Origin: Orientallactaga sibirica
Lineage: Eukaryota; Chordata; Mammalia; Rodentia; Dipodidae
Reading direction: 5' to 3'
DNA: 64,000 nt
Assembly: GCA_036365145.1 (NCBI GenBank)
Contig: JAEOAD010000040.1
Location: forward strand, 12,960,501 to 13,024,500
In this document: piece by piece, positions 1 to 9,985 of the stretch
How the letters are laid out: each line of letters opens with the position of its first letter
Numbering within the stretch: position 1 is the stretch's first letter
Notes under the pieces: model-generated
Seen by the model: only the letters and a program-made list of their open reading frames with translations
What the model was told of the DNA's origin: nothing
The model's database searches: none
Position numbers and translations under genes: made by a program

Positions 1-320
1 TAACTAACCTCTGCCTTCCTTCTCCCCTGCTTATCCTTTTGTCGTGTCCTCTGAGCCATGGACATGCGTCTTTAACACAGTTTGGTTCCTCTCCCAAAAA
101 CCATGGCATAAGCAGACTAGGGAGGAAGCAGTCAAGTCCAGTGAGACAGACAGTTTTATCTCCAAGGGAATGGGGCAGGATGGGCTTTGTAAGAACTGTT
201 TATTTATTCACTCACTCCCCCAATATTTACTGAGGTGAGGGGCATTGAGAGGGGTCAGAAGAGGCAGGAGGGGCAAACCCAGCATGCCATCTTGGCAATG
301 TTCCTTCCCAGCACCCAGAA
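1..320. other. no gene or repeat recognised
   Basis: Mixed-composition sequence without a SINE, LTR or L1 signature that I can recognise. The two overlapping 64-codon frames here are short and resemble nothing known. Probably intronic or intergenic single-copy DNA. Confidence 0.4.
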
Positions 321-460
321 GGTTCAGACCATGTGCTAATGAGGAGCTTCTGAAAGGTTCAGACCATGTGCTAATGAGGGGCTTCTGAAAGGTTCAGACC
401 ATGTGCTAATGAGGGGCTTCTGAAAGGTTCAGACCATGTGCTAATGAGGGACTTCTGAAA
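321..460 (+). repeat. 35-bp minisatellite, 4 tandem copies
   Basis: Four head-to-tail copies of a 35-bp unit beginning GGTTCAGACCATGTGCTAAT, at 321, 356, 391 and 426. They differ only by single substitutions in the GAGGGGCTTC part. A degenerate partial copy (GATCAGAC) follows. The unit is not part of any SINE in the window and there are no spacers, so this is a small VNTR-type array. Confidence 0.95.
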
Positions 461-744
461 GATCAGACTGGAGGAAATCACAACTGTGCTGGTGTCTGCA
501 CACGCCCTCTAATGAAACTTTTCTAGTTGGTCACTTTAAGTCCTGGACCATTCTGAACACTAAGGGTCATTCACAAGCGTGGTATATAAACAGGCAGAGG
601 GTTAGAAAGTCATTGTCCCTAGTTTATAAAGGACTGGGGACCTGAGTCTGTCACCACATGTATAAGGCCCATTTTTTTTTTCATTTGCAAAGAGGGAGGT
701 GGACACCAGGTCCACTCAGTCCGTTGGGCACTGAGTAGAAGGAA

Positions 745-1140
745 AAGAAGGACACTCTTTCAAGACACCCAAGTGACCAACAAACATCAAAGAGACGCCG
801 ATATTCATTCATCATCAGAGACATGAAAATGCAATAGATTGGCCAAATACAAAACAAAACAAAACAAAACAAAACAAAACAAAACCCACTGCTGGGGCAC
901 CAGGAGCTCCTGTATTAAGCGGGAATGAAGACTGGCACAACACTCGGTAGGGTTGTTGGTTTCTAGAAAGACTGAAAGCGTACACACCCTGTGGCGCAGC
1001 TCTTCCACCCACGGTCTCATACCCTAAATAAACTTTCACACATATGCACAGGGAAAGATGTTTAAGGATATTCATAGCAGCACCCTTTCTGATAGGACCA
1101 AGCTAGAAGCAGCTTAAACACCACAAGATAATGGAGTTCA
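745..1140 (+). mobile_element. old L1 fragment (3' region)
   Basis: Stretches such as AAGTGACCAACAAACAT, CATCATCAGAGACATGAAAA and GGATATTCATAGCAGCA match the mammalian L1 segment around the end of ORF2 and the start of the 3'UTR, as recalled. It is heavily diverged with no open frame. A (CAAAA)n run at 849-885 interrupts it. Confidence 0.7.
849..885 (+). repeat. (CAAAA)n microsatellite
   Basis: About seven uninterrupted AAAAC units inside the L1 relic. On the minus strand they read as a run of Phe/Cys/Leu codons, which explains the overlapping minus-strand frames here. Confidence 0.9.
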
Positions 1141-1466
1141 CTCAGCATCCCCTGTCCATGGTTCAGCCAACCACAGACGGAAGAACCGCATGTGTACCAA
1201 ACATGTACAGACCGTTCTTTATTCACCAAAGGACACCAATGGGTTCTGAGTGCAGGTGAGCCCACCACTAACCCTGGGACGCAGGATGAACCACGAAGCT
1301 CCACAGATGCTAGCTCCCCCTCTGCAAACAAGGACGTGAGGCAGCTGTCTAAGGTCCCTTTCACACCCAAAGCCTCAGTTTCCTACTTCATCTTCTCCTT
1401 CTCAGTTGGGGCTTGGGAATTGGCAATAGAGGGAGCCACCAGATCATATTTAATCCAAATTGAGAT
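1141..1466. other. no gene recognised
   Basis: Frames of about 100 codons exist on both strands but neither shows a known motif, and each runs into SINE sequence. Treated as non-coding. Confidence 0.4.
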
Positions 1467-1608
1467 TTTTTTTTTTTCAAGGAAAGGTCACACTGTAGCC
1501 TGAGCTGACCTGGAACTCACTCTGTAGTCCCAGGCTTGAACTCACAGCGATTCTCCAATCCCTACCACCCTAGTGCTGGGATTAAAGGCATGTGCCACCA
1601 TGCCCGGT
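1467..1608 (-). mobile_element. B1 SINE
   Basis: Poly(T) followed by the complement of a B1 body ending GCCACCATGCCCGG. Preceded by TCCAAATTGAGATTT and followed by the same word, a clear TSD shared with the next B1. Confidence 0.9.
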
Positions 1609-1639
1609 TCCAAATTGAGATTTTTGTTGTTGTTGTTAT

Positions 1640-1788
1640 TTTGTTTTTCAAGGTAGAGTCTTACTCTAGCCCAGGCTGACCTGGAATTCACTATGTAGTC
1701 TCAGGATGGTCTCAAACTCACAGTGATCCTCCTATCTCTGCCTCCCGAGTCTGGGATTAAAGGCATATGCTACCACGTGCGCCTGGTT
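1640..1788 (-). mobile_element. B1 SINE, second of a stacked pair
   Basis: Complete B1 in the same orientation as its neighbour. The target word recurs a third time just after it (CCAAACTGAGA at 1789), so this insertion used a target already duplicated by the first. Confidence 0.9.
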
Positions 1789-1870
1789 CCAAACTGAGAC
1801 TATTTTAAAACTCTCTTTTCCTTGCTTTCCTAGAAAACCAGATTTTATTTATTCTCTTGAGCACACTCAA

Positions 1871-2187
1871 TGTATGTATGCATTTCCTAGGGCTGCCATG
1901 ACCAAGCACCCCCCGGCTGGTTGGATTAGGCAACAGAAAAAGAAAGGTGAGATGAAGGGGCTGGTGGGACTTCCTTGGTCTGTCTCTTTGCAGAAGGCCA
2001 CCCTCTCCATGTGACTTTACTCTGTGATAAGGATAACAGCCGTAGTGGATGAGGCCTTACCCTGATGACTTCACTTTATTTATGTCTCTAAAGACCTCAT
2101 CTCCAAGGACAGTCAGCTTCCTAGGCACTAGAGGTTAGAATTTCAATCAATGAATTTGGTGGGGACCTGGTTCAGCCCCTAAGGGAG
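1871..2187 (-). mobile_element. MaLR (MLT1/MST-type) LTR
   Basis: Reading along the plus strand: a TTTCCTAGGGCTGCCATGAC start, a GATGACTTCA / AAAGACCTCATCTCCAA middle and a GGTTAGAATTTCAA... GGTGGGGACC end. That is the order seen in the complement of MLT1/MST LTRs. No internal retroviral sequence is attached, so it is a solo LTR relic. Confidence 0.75.
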
Positions 2188-2309
2188 GAGGTGAATGACC
2201 AATTTGACCAATTAACTAATTTAAATTGGTTAACTATACGTAAATTCTAGAACTGTCTACCAAACTGGGGATAGTTAGCATATGGGAGTATTTTAAATGG
2301 TATAAACAC

Positions 2310-2462
2310 ACAGACCCTATCTCAAAGGAAGTAGATAGCATTCCTGAGGAAGATTCCAAGTCTGTCCCTCTGGCCTGCACACATATGCACCCGTACACAT
2401 ACAAGCACACGTAAAAGCAACCACACACATACATGCAAACACACATACACGCACACATGCAA
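2310..2462 (+). mobile_element. B3-like SINE 3' fragment
   Basis: CCCTATCTCAAAGGAAGTAGATAGCATTCCTGAGGA..., then CCTCTGGCCTGCACAC and an imperfect CA-rich tail, as in the 3' half of B3. The 5' half is missing or unrecognisable. Confidence 0.6.
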
Positions 2463-2970
2463 CAAAGTGGTACAGCCATGCATGCTATTAAAGCAATATG
2501 AATTCTTTCTGATGTTGAAATTGAATATGGATTTTCTTTCTAAAAAAAAAATTCATTCATTCTTTAAAACGAATCTAGTTAGAAAGACTGACTTTGGTAG
2601 CCAAAATGGCAAAATGATTTCTCCAGAATATTCTTTCAATAGTCTCAGTTCTGGAGCCAGTCCTCAGCAACACACTGGGCACTGTACAACGTCCAGCTGG
2701 CCAGTTGGCCAACTCCTGACATGCTGCTCAATTAATTTAGCCCGGTGAGTGACAGGCTGAACTCTGCTGGCTGCCCAGGGAAGCCTTGGTGTCTGCTAGT
2801 GCACTGTAGGTCACAGGAGAGAGAGCTAGCCCTCGGGGAAGAGCCATCAGAAGACACCAGGGATCGTGGAAACTGGCCACATCGGAACAGTCAATAGGGT
2901 CAAGCCCTCAAATGCCCCAATGTGAGTGGCTAAAGGATACTGTCCCTCTAAGCCACGGATGTGTCTATTT
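2463..2970. other. no gene recognised
   Basis: The first ~60 bases (AAGTGGTACAGCCATGCATGC) may be a very old L1 3' relic. The rest shows nothing I can assign. Confidence 0.35.
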
Positions 2971-3196
2971 TTTTTTTAATATTTTATTTTTATTTATTTA
3001 TTTGGGGGGGGAGAGATACAGAAATAGGCAGGAAGAAAGAGAGAGAGTGGGCACACCAGGGCCTCCAGCCACTGCAAACGAACTCCAGATGCATGCGCCC
3101 CTTGTGCATCTGGCTTACGTGGGTCATGGAGAGTTGAACCGGGGTTCTTTGGCTTTGCAGGCAAATGCCTTAACCACTAAGCCATCCCTCCAGCCC
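2971..3196 (-). mobile_element. tRNA-SINE
   Basis: Full copy from the T-rich tail to CTCCAGCCC. TSD GATGTGTCTATTTTT on the left and GATGCGTCTATTTTT on the right. Confidence 0.93.
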
Positions 3197-3417
3197 AGAT
3201 GCGTCTATTTTTAACTTGGAGGAACTGTGATTTAGGACAATCCACCCCCTCCCCAACCCCCACCCCCGCCCTCACAGCAAAGGCAGGTGAGACACTGTCA
3301 GAGCAGGTCCCCAGAGAATAGGAATTGGTTTAAGATCGAACTTGAAAAATAAGGGGGAGAAGAAATGGAGGATATCAAATACCAGTGTTAGATCCTGGCT
3401 TTAAAATAGGTATTTGA

Positions 3418-3634
3418 GGGCTGGAGAGGTGGCTTAGCGGTTAAGGTGCTTGCCTACAAAGCCAAAGGACCCAGGTTCAATTCCTCAGGATCCACGTAAG
3501 CCAGATGCACAAGGTGGTGCAGGTGTCTGGAGTTCATTTGCAGTGGCTGGAGGCTCTGATGCACCCATTCTCTCCCCAACCCCTTTCTCTCCATCTCTCT
3601 CTCAAATAAAAATAATAAAAAAGTAAAATAGAGC
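3418..3634 (+). mobile_element. tRNA-SINE, first part of a composite
   Basis: Complete head with box A-like GGCTTAGCGGTTAAGG and box B-like GGTTCAATTCC. Its A-rich tail runs straight into a B1. The TSD TTAAAATAGGTATTTGA lies before this SINE and after the B1, not between them. Confidence 0.93.
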
Positions 3635-3824
3635 CAAGTATGGTGGAACATGCCTTTAATACCAGCACTCAGGAGGCAGAGGTAGGAAGATCACAATGAG
3701 TTCGAGGCCATCTTGAGACTACATAGTGAATTCCAGGTCAGCCTGGGCTAGAGTGAGGAGACTCTATCTCAAAAACAAACAAACAAACAAACAAACAACC
3801 CAAAAAATAAAAAAAATAAAAATA
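3635..3824 (+). mobile_element. B1 SINE, second part of a composite
   Basis: B1 body from GCCAAGTATGGTGG to a (CAAA)n / A-rich tail. The right-hand TSD copy TAAAATAGGTATTTGA follows at about 3825. Confidence 0.92.
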
Positions 3825-4103
3825 AAATAGGTATTTGAATCAGGTCATCTTGCACATAGTCTAGTCTAGCTAAAGTCCTCCCTGTGGCTCTAAGAGAACC
3901 AGGCTTGCTCATGGCAGTCCAAGTCCTCAAAGCAGACTTAGATGAACCAGACAAAGGCCAGCAAAGATGTGGCCTTAAATGAAATTTCAGCAGATGCCTC
4001 TTCTTCAACGAATGGCCACTGAATCTGTACCAACACTATGGACATGATGGGCATTGAACAGGGAACTTGTGCCCATTACCTTTGTCAAGGATAGACACTG
4101 GGT

Positions 4104-4287
4104 GGGCTGGAGAGATGGCTCAGTGGTTAAGGCATTTGCCTGAGAAGCCAAAGCACCCAGGTTCAATTCCCCAGGGCCCACATAAGCCAGATGCACAAGG
4201 TGGCACATGTGCCTGGCGTTTGTTTGCAGTGGCTGGATGCCCATTCTATATCTCTTTCCCTCTATCTTCCTCTTTGTCCCTCTCAAA

Positions 4288-4322
<35 letters not shown>

Positions 4323-4328
4323 AATAAA
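4104..4328 (+). mobile_element. tRNA-SINE
   Basis: Complete, with a long (AATA)n tail. The outer target word ATAGACACTGGG before it pairs with ATAGACCCTGGG after the following SINE, so the two elements form one stack. Confidence 0.93.
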
Positions 4329-4338
4329 ACATTTAAGA

Positions 4339-4540
4339 GGCTGGAAGATGGCTTAGCGGTTAAGGCGTTTGCCTGCAAAGCCAAAGCACCCCAGTTTGAT
4401 TCTCCAGGACACACCTAAACTAGATGCAAAAGGGGGCCATGCATCTGGAGTTCATTTGCAGTGGCTGGAGGCCCTAGAGTGCCCATTTTCTCTCTCTCTC
4501 TGCCTCCTATTCTCTCAAATAAATAAAAAAATACGTATTT
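4339..4540 (+). mobile_element. tRNA-SINE inserted in the tail of the preceding one
   Basis: Own TSD AAAACATTTAA before and after. The head lacks a few bases (GGCTGGAAGATGG). Confidence 0.9.
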
Positions 4541-4559
4541 TTTAAAAAACATTTAAAAA

Positions 4560-5610
4560 CAAAGAATAGACCCTGGGGCAGTCAAGTCTGATGTGGTGGG
4601 CTCCTGGGAAACATGCTGCTGACCCCTGGAAGTTACTGTGTTGATACCTTAAGTTCTTGCTATTGGTAAGTGGGGGGAAAAAAAGTGGAAATATATCCGT
4701 TACCAACGATGAGGCGATAATGCTACACATCTGTCACAATTATAATTATTCCCTGCGTAGCTCAGAAGCAACTTCAAAAATTAACTTACATTTTAAGTTG
4801 ACCACACTTTACAGAATTACCCAAGACTATAGAAGTTCTTACATTTTTACCAAAGTAGCATCTATGCACGTATAAAGTCAACATTAAGCTTGTGTCATCA
4901 TACGTGAAATGAAACAACTTCAAAAGATTTTCACACACAAACACTCCAAGTCAAGGCAGGTTTTACAACCGGATGCTGTCTGACACTTTGCTGTTCCAGA
5001 GGGACTGAAAGACTTCCTGTTTTTCACATGAGGTTTTAGGCTGCAGCTAATTTAATTTCACTTTCAGGAAACTTTACAAATACCTACTTGTGCATTCACT
5101 GCAGACAACGTGCTTAAAACAGCAGACTTTCAAACTAGAAAGTCTCAAGTCACTGGATTTGCCAAGGGGCTGTGAGGAAAAAAAAAAAAAAAACACATTC
5201 TAAAGAAGCCAGCAAAAACATTCACGGCTCTTAAAACAACATCATGTTTCTGGAAAATTACACGTGCATACTTTTTTTTTTTTTTCATTTTAGGGATACT
5301 TTAGAGGAAAGTAACTTGATTTGTAGGATACTGATTTCTGGGTGGATGTATAAACCAGCGTGATCACCTTCAGGGGCAGTCTGAGCACAGCCAACTCTCA
5401 TTACACAGGGATGCAGAAGGTTGCAGAAGGTTCTGTGGAGTGTGGTAACTAACGTTCATGTCGATGTTTAAGTTGTGTAAGATCACAATGACAGTGGCTT
5501 CATATATGTGAAGAATTTAGAAAACAAACAAAGAAGACATAACTTTCAGTGGTTCCCATTTGGGAGGAGAGGAAGAGAACGCCTTGTTGAGAGAAACAAA
5601 AGTTTCAATA
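4560..5610. other. single-copy stretch, no gene
   Basis: About 1 kb without a recognisable transposon. Around 5010-5080 a compact cluster has an ETS-like CTTCCTG, an E-box-like CACATG and TTTCACTTTC, whose complement GAAAGTGAAA fits an IRF-type half-site. This is a weak motif match and could be chance. Confidence 0.35.
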
Positions 5611-5733
5611 GGCGTGTGGTGGAGCACATCTTTAATCCCAGCACTTGGGAGGCAGAGTTAGGAGGAACATGGTGAGTTCAAAGCCAGCCTGGAACTCAAG
5701 AGTTCCAAGTCAGCATGGGCTGGAAAAAAAAAA
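5611..5733 (+). mobile_element. B1 SINE, diverged
   Basis: TTTAATCCCAGCACTTGGGAGG core is intact, but the 3' half is shortened and duplicated around GAACTCAAGAGTTCC. Confidence 0.8.
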
Positions 5734-5764
5734 GTTTAAAAACATTTACTGAAATCTATTTTTA

Positions 5765-5941
5765 AATATTATTTATTAATCATCTATTTATTTGTTTGCT
5801 AGGAGAGAGACTTATGGGTGCGTCAGAATGAACTCCAGATGCACGCACCATTTTGTGCACCTGGCTTTACATTGTACTGGGGAATTGAACCTGGGCTGTC
5901 AGGCTTTGCAAGCAAGTGCCTGTGAGTCATCTCTCCAACCC
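5765..5941 (-). mobile_element. tRNA-SINE, diverged
   Basis: Minus-strand body with several small deletions. TGAAATCTATTT occurs before it and again near 6190, enclosing this element, the next B1 and a further tRNA-SINE fragment. Confidence 0.85.
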
Positions 5942-5947
5942 TGAATC

Positions 5948-6090
5948 TTTTTTTTTTTCCTTGAAGTAGAGTCTTGCTCTAGCCCAGGCGGTTCTACAAT
6001 TCACTATATAGTCTCGGGCTGGCCTCAAACTCACAATGATCCTCCTACCTCTGCCTCCTGGGTGCTGGAATTAAAGGCATGTGCCACCTG
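5948..6090 (-). mobile_element. B1 SINE, truncated
   Basis: Poly(T) to GGCATGTGCCACC. Its 5' terminal CGCCCGGC part is lost where it abuts the next fragment. Confidence 0.85.
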
Positions 6091-6192
6091 CAGAAAGAGA
6101 GAATGGGCACACTAGGGGCCTCTAGCTGCTACATGTGCCACTTTGTGCATCTGGCTTTATGTGGGTACTGGGGATCAGGCTTTGCAGCCTGA
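6091..6192 (-). mobile_element. tRNA-SINE fragment with internal deletions
   Basis: GAATGGGCACACTAGGGGCC ... GTGCATCTGGCTTTATGTGG ... GGCTTTGCAG. The 5' 40 bases are missing. Confidence 0.8.
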
Positions 6193-6326
6193 AATCTATT
6201 TCTAAATAAAGAAGGTCAGAAGTAAATATTGAAGTTAGCACATGTATGTGGTAAGTTCATGGGTCAAAATGATGCTTCAAATTGAAAAATGTTTCATATA
6301 TATGTATAAATATATATTTTAAAAAT

Positions 6327-6334
<8 letters not shown>

Positions 6335-6381
<47 letters not shown>

Positions 6382-6382
6382 T
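6335..6382. repeat. (AT)n microsatellite
   Basis: Nearly pure AT dinucleotides ending in a short ACACAC run; could extrude a cruciform. Confidence 0.95.
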
Positions 6383-6434
6383 TTAATTGAAATCTATAAC
6401 TTTTCTTTGCTTTTATTATAAGAAATGTAGTTTG

Positions 6435-6655
6435 TGGGCTGGAGGGATGGCTCAGAAGTTAAGGCACCTGCCTGCAAAACCTAACAACCGGGGTTCAGTT
6501 CCCCAGTACCCACGTATAGCCAGATGCACAAAATGGTATATGCATCTGTAGTTCATTTGCAGTGGCTGGAGGTCATGGTGTGCCCATTCTGTCTGTCTCT
6601 TTCTCTCCTCTCTCTCTCTCTGTTCGCAAATAAATAAATAAAAATATATTTATAA
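6435..6655 (+). mobile_element. tRNA-SINE, first part of a composite
   Basis: Complete copy. AAGAAATGTAGTTTGT precedes it and reappears only after the following B1. Confidence 0.93.
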
Positions 6656-6828
6656 AGCCGGGTGTGGTGGCTCACGCCTTTAATCCCAGCACTCGGGAGG
6701 CAGAGGTAGGAGGATCGCCATGAGTTCAAGGCCACCCTGAGACTACATAGTTAATTCCAGGTCAGCCTGGGCCAGAGTGAGACCCTACCTCGAAAAACTA
6801 AAAAAAATATATATATATATATTTATAA
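6656..6828 (+). mobile_element. B1 SINE, second part of a composite
   Basis: Canonical GCCGGGTGTGGTGGCTCACG head and CCTACCTCGAAAAAC end. The right TSD copy AAGAAATGTAGTTTGT begins at about 6831. Confidence 0.93.
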
Positions 6829-7078
6829 AAAGAAATGTAGTTTGTAAAATATCGGATGGAAAATTCTGTTAAATGTATACAAATGAATGTACATGAGATG
6901 ATTGGATACCTGTAAATGAACACAAATCATAAATTCTTTCTGTATTTTACAGTAGCTAATGGAATAGAGATCACAAACACTGCTACAACTTGTCAGAGAA
7001 GAAGGCAGGACCTCCCAGGATGCACAAGAAATAATTATTAGAAGACAAGAGAGATAAAAGTTAGCCCAAGTTTCGTTA

Positions 7079-7276
7079 CTTTTAAAAAATTTATCTGAGT
7101 GAGAGAGGGAGAGAAAGGGAGAAAGTATGGGAGTGCCAGGGCCTTCTGCCACTGCAAATGAACTACAGAAGTATGTATTGGCGCATCTGGCCTTATATGA
7201 GTACTGAGGAATCGAACCTGGGCCAATGGGCTTTGCAAGTGAGTACATTTAACCGCTGAACCATCTCCCCAGCTTC
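7079..7276 (-). mobile_element. tRNA-SINE
   Basis: Diverged minus-strand copy ending CCATCTCCCCAGCTT. Confidence 0.88.
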
Positions 7277-8243
7277 ATAGCATTTTGAAATGCACTGAGC
7301 TGAACTAAAGTGCAACTGATCCTTTCTATCGAATACCAGGGACTCCAAATGAGCTGCAGAAATCAGTGTTCCTCATGACATCACTTTAAAGTTTTATTGT
7401 TCAAAGCAAAATATCATAACGGCCAGCATCCAGTGAGAATCCTGAACAGCCAGCCAAGGCACATACCTTACTGTCAGAGACATGGAACCTGGGACGGGAA
7501 GGGCCTTGGTGTTTCGGCCAAAATAAAAGGCATCCACACTTTTATTGTCTAATCACTATCTGTCTAAGATGGCCTTGGGCCAGAGAGGTCTCTGATTACG
7601 CTCCAAGCACAAAGAAGGCCTTCAGGATTCTGATATTGTCACTCCAGTTTGTCACTTCTGTAGGAAGACATTCCAAAGATAAGGCATCACATTGGCACTG
7701 AAGACCTCGGACGGCAGCTGGCACCTCCATCCCCATTCAGGGTTCCAGGAGGAGGGAAAGAAGGACCGGCTTACCTTGTGTGGAGATTCAGACAGCATTT
7801 AAAGGAAGAGAAGATGGTTGGGTGCAGGAAACACAAGACCAGGTTCCCCGTGCCCAAGAACTCCATGGGGCCACTTTGGCTATCTCACAACCTCTTCGTT
7901 TGTAAAATGTGAATGAGCATTTTCATTATCTAACAAAGCCTTCAGAAGCCTCAAGCCAAAAGAGCAACACAAAAATGCAAGTGAATACAGTGTCCTGAAC
8001 CTGCACAGCAATTTCTTCATGCAGTGCCTCTTTGAGTCCCCACCATGTCCCCAAGGACCCACAGAAGGCATGACCAATTTCTGTCACTCCAAGGAACGGA
8101 AACTAACAATGGTGTCCATGACAGGTTAGCTTGACTGCCCACTAAACCCAAAACACCTAACTCACTTCTACCAGTCTCGGGGGACAGAAATGTAATGCAA
8201 ACAACAAATGTCATTTGAAATTTCTAAAAAAAATAGAAAGAAC
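7277..8243. other. single-copy stretch, no gene
   Basis: Almost 1 kb without a recognised transposon. Three minus-strand frames of 60-85 codons overlap here but show no known domain or splice context I would trust. Confidence 0.35.
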
Positions 8244-8264
8244 CCAGTGAAACTCATTTTTGAT

Positions 8265-8485
8265 AGTATTTTTTTATTTGCGAGAGACAGAGAGAGAGAG
8301 AGAGAGAGAAGAAGAGGCAAAGAGAGAGAATGGGTGTGCCAGCAACCTCTCAGCCACTGTGAACGAATTCCGGATGCGTGTGCCCCCTTGTGAGCAAGCA
8401 CAGCATTGTGTGCTTGTGTCACTTTACATCTGGCTAAACGTGGGACCTGGAGAATCGAATGGGTGTTCTTAGGCTTGGCAGGCAG
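8265..8485 (-). mobile_element. tRNA-SINE, spacer-containing variant, 5' end replaced
   Basis: Carries the extra segment CAAGCACAGCATTGTGTGC between the TGTGCC and ACATCTGGCT parts, as the copy at 53.9 kb does. It breaks off at GGCTTGGCAGGCAG and continues as an inverted 3' fragment. Confidence 0.88.
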
Positions 8486-8536
8486 GCTAGAGGCCCTGGT
8501 GTACCCATTCTCTCAAATAAATAAAATATTTAAATT
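8486..8536 (+). mobile_element. tRNA-SINE 3' fragment in inverted orientation
   Basis: GCTAGAGGCCCTGGTGTACC ... CTCTCAAATAAATAAA fused to the 5' side of the minus-strand copy without a spacer. Confidence 0.85.
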
Positions 8537-8697
8537 CCTGCACACTCAGGTGCTCACACATACACACAGATATGTTACACATACCACTTATACATACACA
8601 CACAAAAAAAAAAGAAAAAGAATAGATGACCCATCCTGCTTTCTCTGCATGCATGTGTACAGCATTCACATATCTGTACATGGGCATACAGTATCTC

Positions 8698-8730
8698 ACA
8701 CACACACATGCACACACACACACACACACA
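8698..8730. repeat. (CA)n microsatellite
   Basis: Imperfect CA run with two CATGCA interruptions, part of a wider CA-rich patch at 8545-8735. Confidence 0.9.
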
Positions 8731-8754
8731 TGCATAAAAAAATCCCTGCAGATA

Positions 8755-8898
8755 GCCAGACGTGGTGGCGCACGTCTTTAATCCCAGCACTCAGGAGGCA
8801 GAGATAGGAGGATCACCATGAGTTCGAGGCCACCCTGAGACTACATGGTGAATTCCAGGTCAGCCTGGGCTACAGTGAGACCCTACCTCGAAAAAAAA
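8755..8898 (+). mobile_element. B1 SINE
   Basis: Complete copy; TSD AAAAATCCCTG on both sides. Confidence 0.94.
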
Positions 8899-9242
8899 AA
8901 ATCCCTGAGGACAAACAGTCATCATCCCTGTTTGGTGATCCTCACTCTTGGGGCCAGCATGGAGTCAAGTTATACTAGCAAACCACCTTGTGTGAAGGAG
9001 GGCAAGAGCTGATGCGTAGAACAGGAGGTGTCAGGGAGATGACCTCTCCCCCATACACACACTGCAGTCACTTGCAGTTCCCCATAACTCCTGAACTTCC
9101 CTTTCATTCACCCATCACTCGTGAGCATAACTTCCTGTGTAAAGCTTACCTATCATCTGTATTAAGGAACACAACCTGTGTGTTTTCCTCTAGTTTTATC
9201 TCCTTACTGGGTGAAGTTTCTGACACACAAATAACTTTTGTA
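8899..9242. other. no gene recognised
   Basis: Single-copy sequence of ordinary composition between two SINEs. The plus-strand frame over it becomes (AAGG)n translation further right. Confidence 0.35.
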
Positions 9243-9524
9243 AAAATTTTTATTTCCAAGGTGGGGAGAGAGACAGAGAGAGAGAGAGAGAAGAAGGAAG
9301 AGAGAGAAGGAAGGAAGGAAGGAAGGAAGGAAGGAAGGAAGGAAGGAAGGAAGGAAGGAAGGAAGGAAGGAAGGAGATATTGAGAGAATGACCACGCCAG
9401 GGCTTTTAGTCACTGCAAACATACTCCAGATGCCTGTGCCACTTTATGCATCTGACTTTATGTGGATACTGGGGAATCAAACCTGGGTTAGGCTTTGCAG
9501 GCAAGCACCTTTACTGCTGAGCCC
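9243..9524 (-). mobile_element. tRNA-SINE with internal repeat expansion
   Basis: The GA-rich tail side has expanded into a long (GGAA)n tract, so the element is about 80 bp longer than its relatives. Confidence 0.88.
9306..9374 (+). repeat. (AAGG)n microsatellite
   Basis: About 17 perfect tetranucleotides grown from the GA-rich part of a SINE; likely highly polymorphic. Confidence 0.95.
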
Positions 9525-9702
9525 AGAGTAGTCTCCAAGTCACTGTGTGACTGAAGATGCCCTTGAACTTCAGCTCCTCCTGCCTCCACCTCCCTAGTTC
9601 TGGGATTATGGGTTTGTACCACCATGCCAAGTTTGTGCAGTGCCAAGGTTTCTTGCATGCTAGGCAAGCACTCTACCAATTGAGCTATAGCCTCAGAGCC
9701 CT
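9525..9702 (-). mobile_element. B4-like (ID/B1 chimeric) SINE
   Basis: A B1-like half (CTTCAGCTCCTCCTGCCTCC ... TGGGATTATGGG) is followed by an ID-like half (CTTGCATGCTAGGCAAGCAC ... TGAGCTATAGCC), the arrangement of B4 on the minus strand. Confidence 0.7.
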
Positions 9703-9749
9703 TAATATATTTCTGTTAAACAAATGAAACTACTTTAAAATAAAATTCT

Positions 9750-9985
9750 GGGGGCTGGAGAGATGACTCAGTGGTTAAAGGTACTGGCTTGCAAAGCCTA
9801 ATGGCCCTGGTTTGATTCCCCACAACCATGTAAAGCCAAATGCACAAAGGAGCACATGTGTCTGGAGTTCATTTGCAGTGGAAGGAGGCCCTAATATATT
9901 CATACTCACACTCACACACTCTCTCTCTCTCTCTCTCTCTCTCTCTGCTTCTTTCTCTCCATCTGCCAAATAAATAAAAAATATA
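9750..9985 (+). mobile_element. tRNA-SINE
   Basis: Complete, with a long (TC)n stretch at 9918-9947. Possible TSD AAAATAAAATTC / AAATGAAATTCC. Confidence 0.92.

Noticed and set aside
321..460. CRISPR-like array
   Set aside because: Units are directly adjacent with no unique spacers, and the genome is mammalian.
3001..3200. Recurring protein-like text (PGPPATANELQTHAPPCASG) seen at dozens of places
   Set aside because: It is the translation of minus-strand tRNA-SINE copies, not a gene family.
4104..4190. tRNA gene at the heads of plus-strand SINEs
   Set aside because: Box A- and B-like words are present, but no cloverleaf with a proper acceptor stem follows. They are SINE promoters.
5005..5085. 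ETS/IRF-type enhancer
   Set aside because: Motif words are short and degenerate. Without conservation or chromatin data the match is not above chance.
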